Below, piece after piece: positions 63,968-64,000 of a stretch of DNA of 64,000 bases. Where the stretch lies: contig NZ_JAJVCS010000004.1 in NCBI RefSeq assembly GCF_021395205.1, positions 124,001 to 188,000 of the forward strand. The letters are read 5' to 3'. Within the stretch, counting starts at the first letter, position 1. Every line of letters starts with the position of its first letter. The notes beneath the pieces were generated by a model that was not told the origin of the DNA, ran no database searches, and was given only the letters and a program-made list of their open reading frames with translations. Source of the stretch: Polynucleobacter sp. IMCC 30228. GTDB taxonomy: Bacteria > Pseudomonadota > Gammaproteobacteria > Burkholderiales > Burkholderiaceae. The position numbers and the translations under genes are program-made.

Positions 63968-64000
63968 ATTGGGCGTGCACACTATTTTTTATTGCGAGAG

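Noticed and set aside
1..64000. CRISPR arrays, transposases, integrases and tRNA/rRNA genes
   Set aside because: No regularly spaced repeats, no transposase or recombinase motifs and no cloverleaf genes apart from tmRNA were seen on either strand.

Overview
The window looks like a chromosomal segment of a low-to-medium GC betaproteobacterium of the order Burkholderiales, most likely a freshwater Polynucleobacter-like Burkholderiaceae. The basis is the core gene order gph-ubiG-ompA / gyrA-serC-pheA-hisC-tyrA-aroA-cmk-rpsA-ihfB-lapB-ugd-rfaE1-rfaD-comEA-cysM, four orphan Bug (TctC-type) solute receptors, and a tmRNA with an ANDERYALAA tag. The genus is an inference; no rRNA or tRNA gene was seen. 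There is no transposase, integrase, prophage or CRISPR array.

Left part (1-29.7 kb) is accessory metabolism. After a truncated M23-like peptidase and a PsiF-repeat protein comes a sugar-acid type cluster: a mandelate-racemase-subgroup enolase-superfamily enzyme, a TAXI-TRAP importer (binding protein plus fused permease), a DapA/NanA-family lyase, a D-2-hydroxyacid dehydrogenase, an IlvD/Edd dehydratase and a 3-hydroxyacyl-CoA dehydrogenase-like enzyme. Next are an MFS exporter, a site-2 protease, two tiny unlisted genes (54 and 45 aa), and a DODA-type dioxygenase whose conserved N-terminus lies upstream of any normal start codon. A hydroxyacid/MmgE-PrpD/Bug/ChrA block and a TrhO tRNA hydroxylase follow. 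A four-gene electron-transfer cassette (21.6-24.4 kb: outer-membrane protein, flavinylated FMN-binding protein, ApbE, diheme-like membrane protein) has a good Fur-box match in front of it. Divergent from it runs a CoA-transferase/Bug/thiolase-like/DUF35/methyltransferase operon.

Middle part (29.7-36.3 kb) is a chitin-directed island: GH18 and GH19 lipoproteins sharing an identical 24-residue N-terminal module, a small outer-membrane barrel, a Crp-family regulator that has lost the cAMP ligands, and a 629-aa lipoprotein with chitin-binding modules at both ends around an unrecognised, possibly lysozyme-fold domain. The island abuts the 3' end of the tmRNA gene, a classic integration site.

Right part (36.4-64 kb) is core: tmRNA with its terminator, phosphoglycolate phosphatase, ubiquinone methylation, OmpA, gyrase A, serine/aromatic amino-acid biosynthesis, ribosomal protein S1, IHF-beta, LapB (LPS control), nucleotide sugar and heptose synthesis, ComEA, CysM, MltB. 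It ends with a deacetylase-family protein and a fatty-acid oxidation set (acyl-CoA ligase, EtfB, EtfA, acyl-CoA dehydrogenase). Of the regions described, the Fur-linked flavin/heme cassette and the chitin island look the least ordinary.
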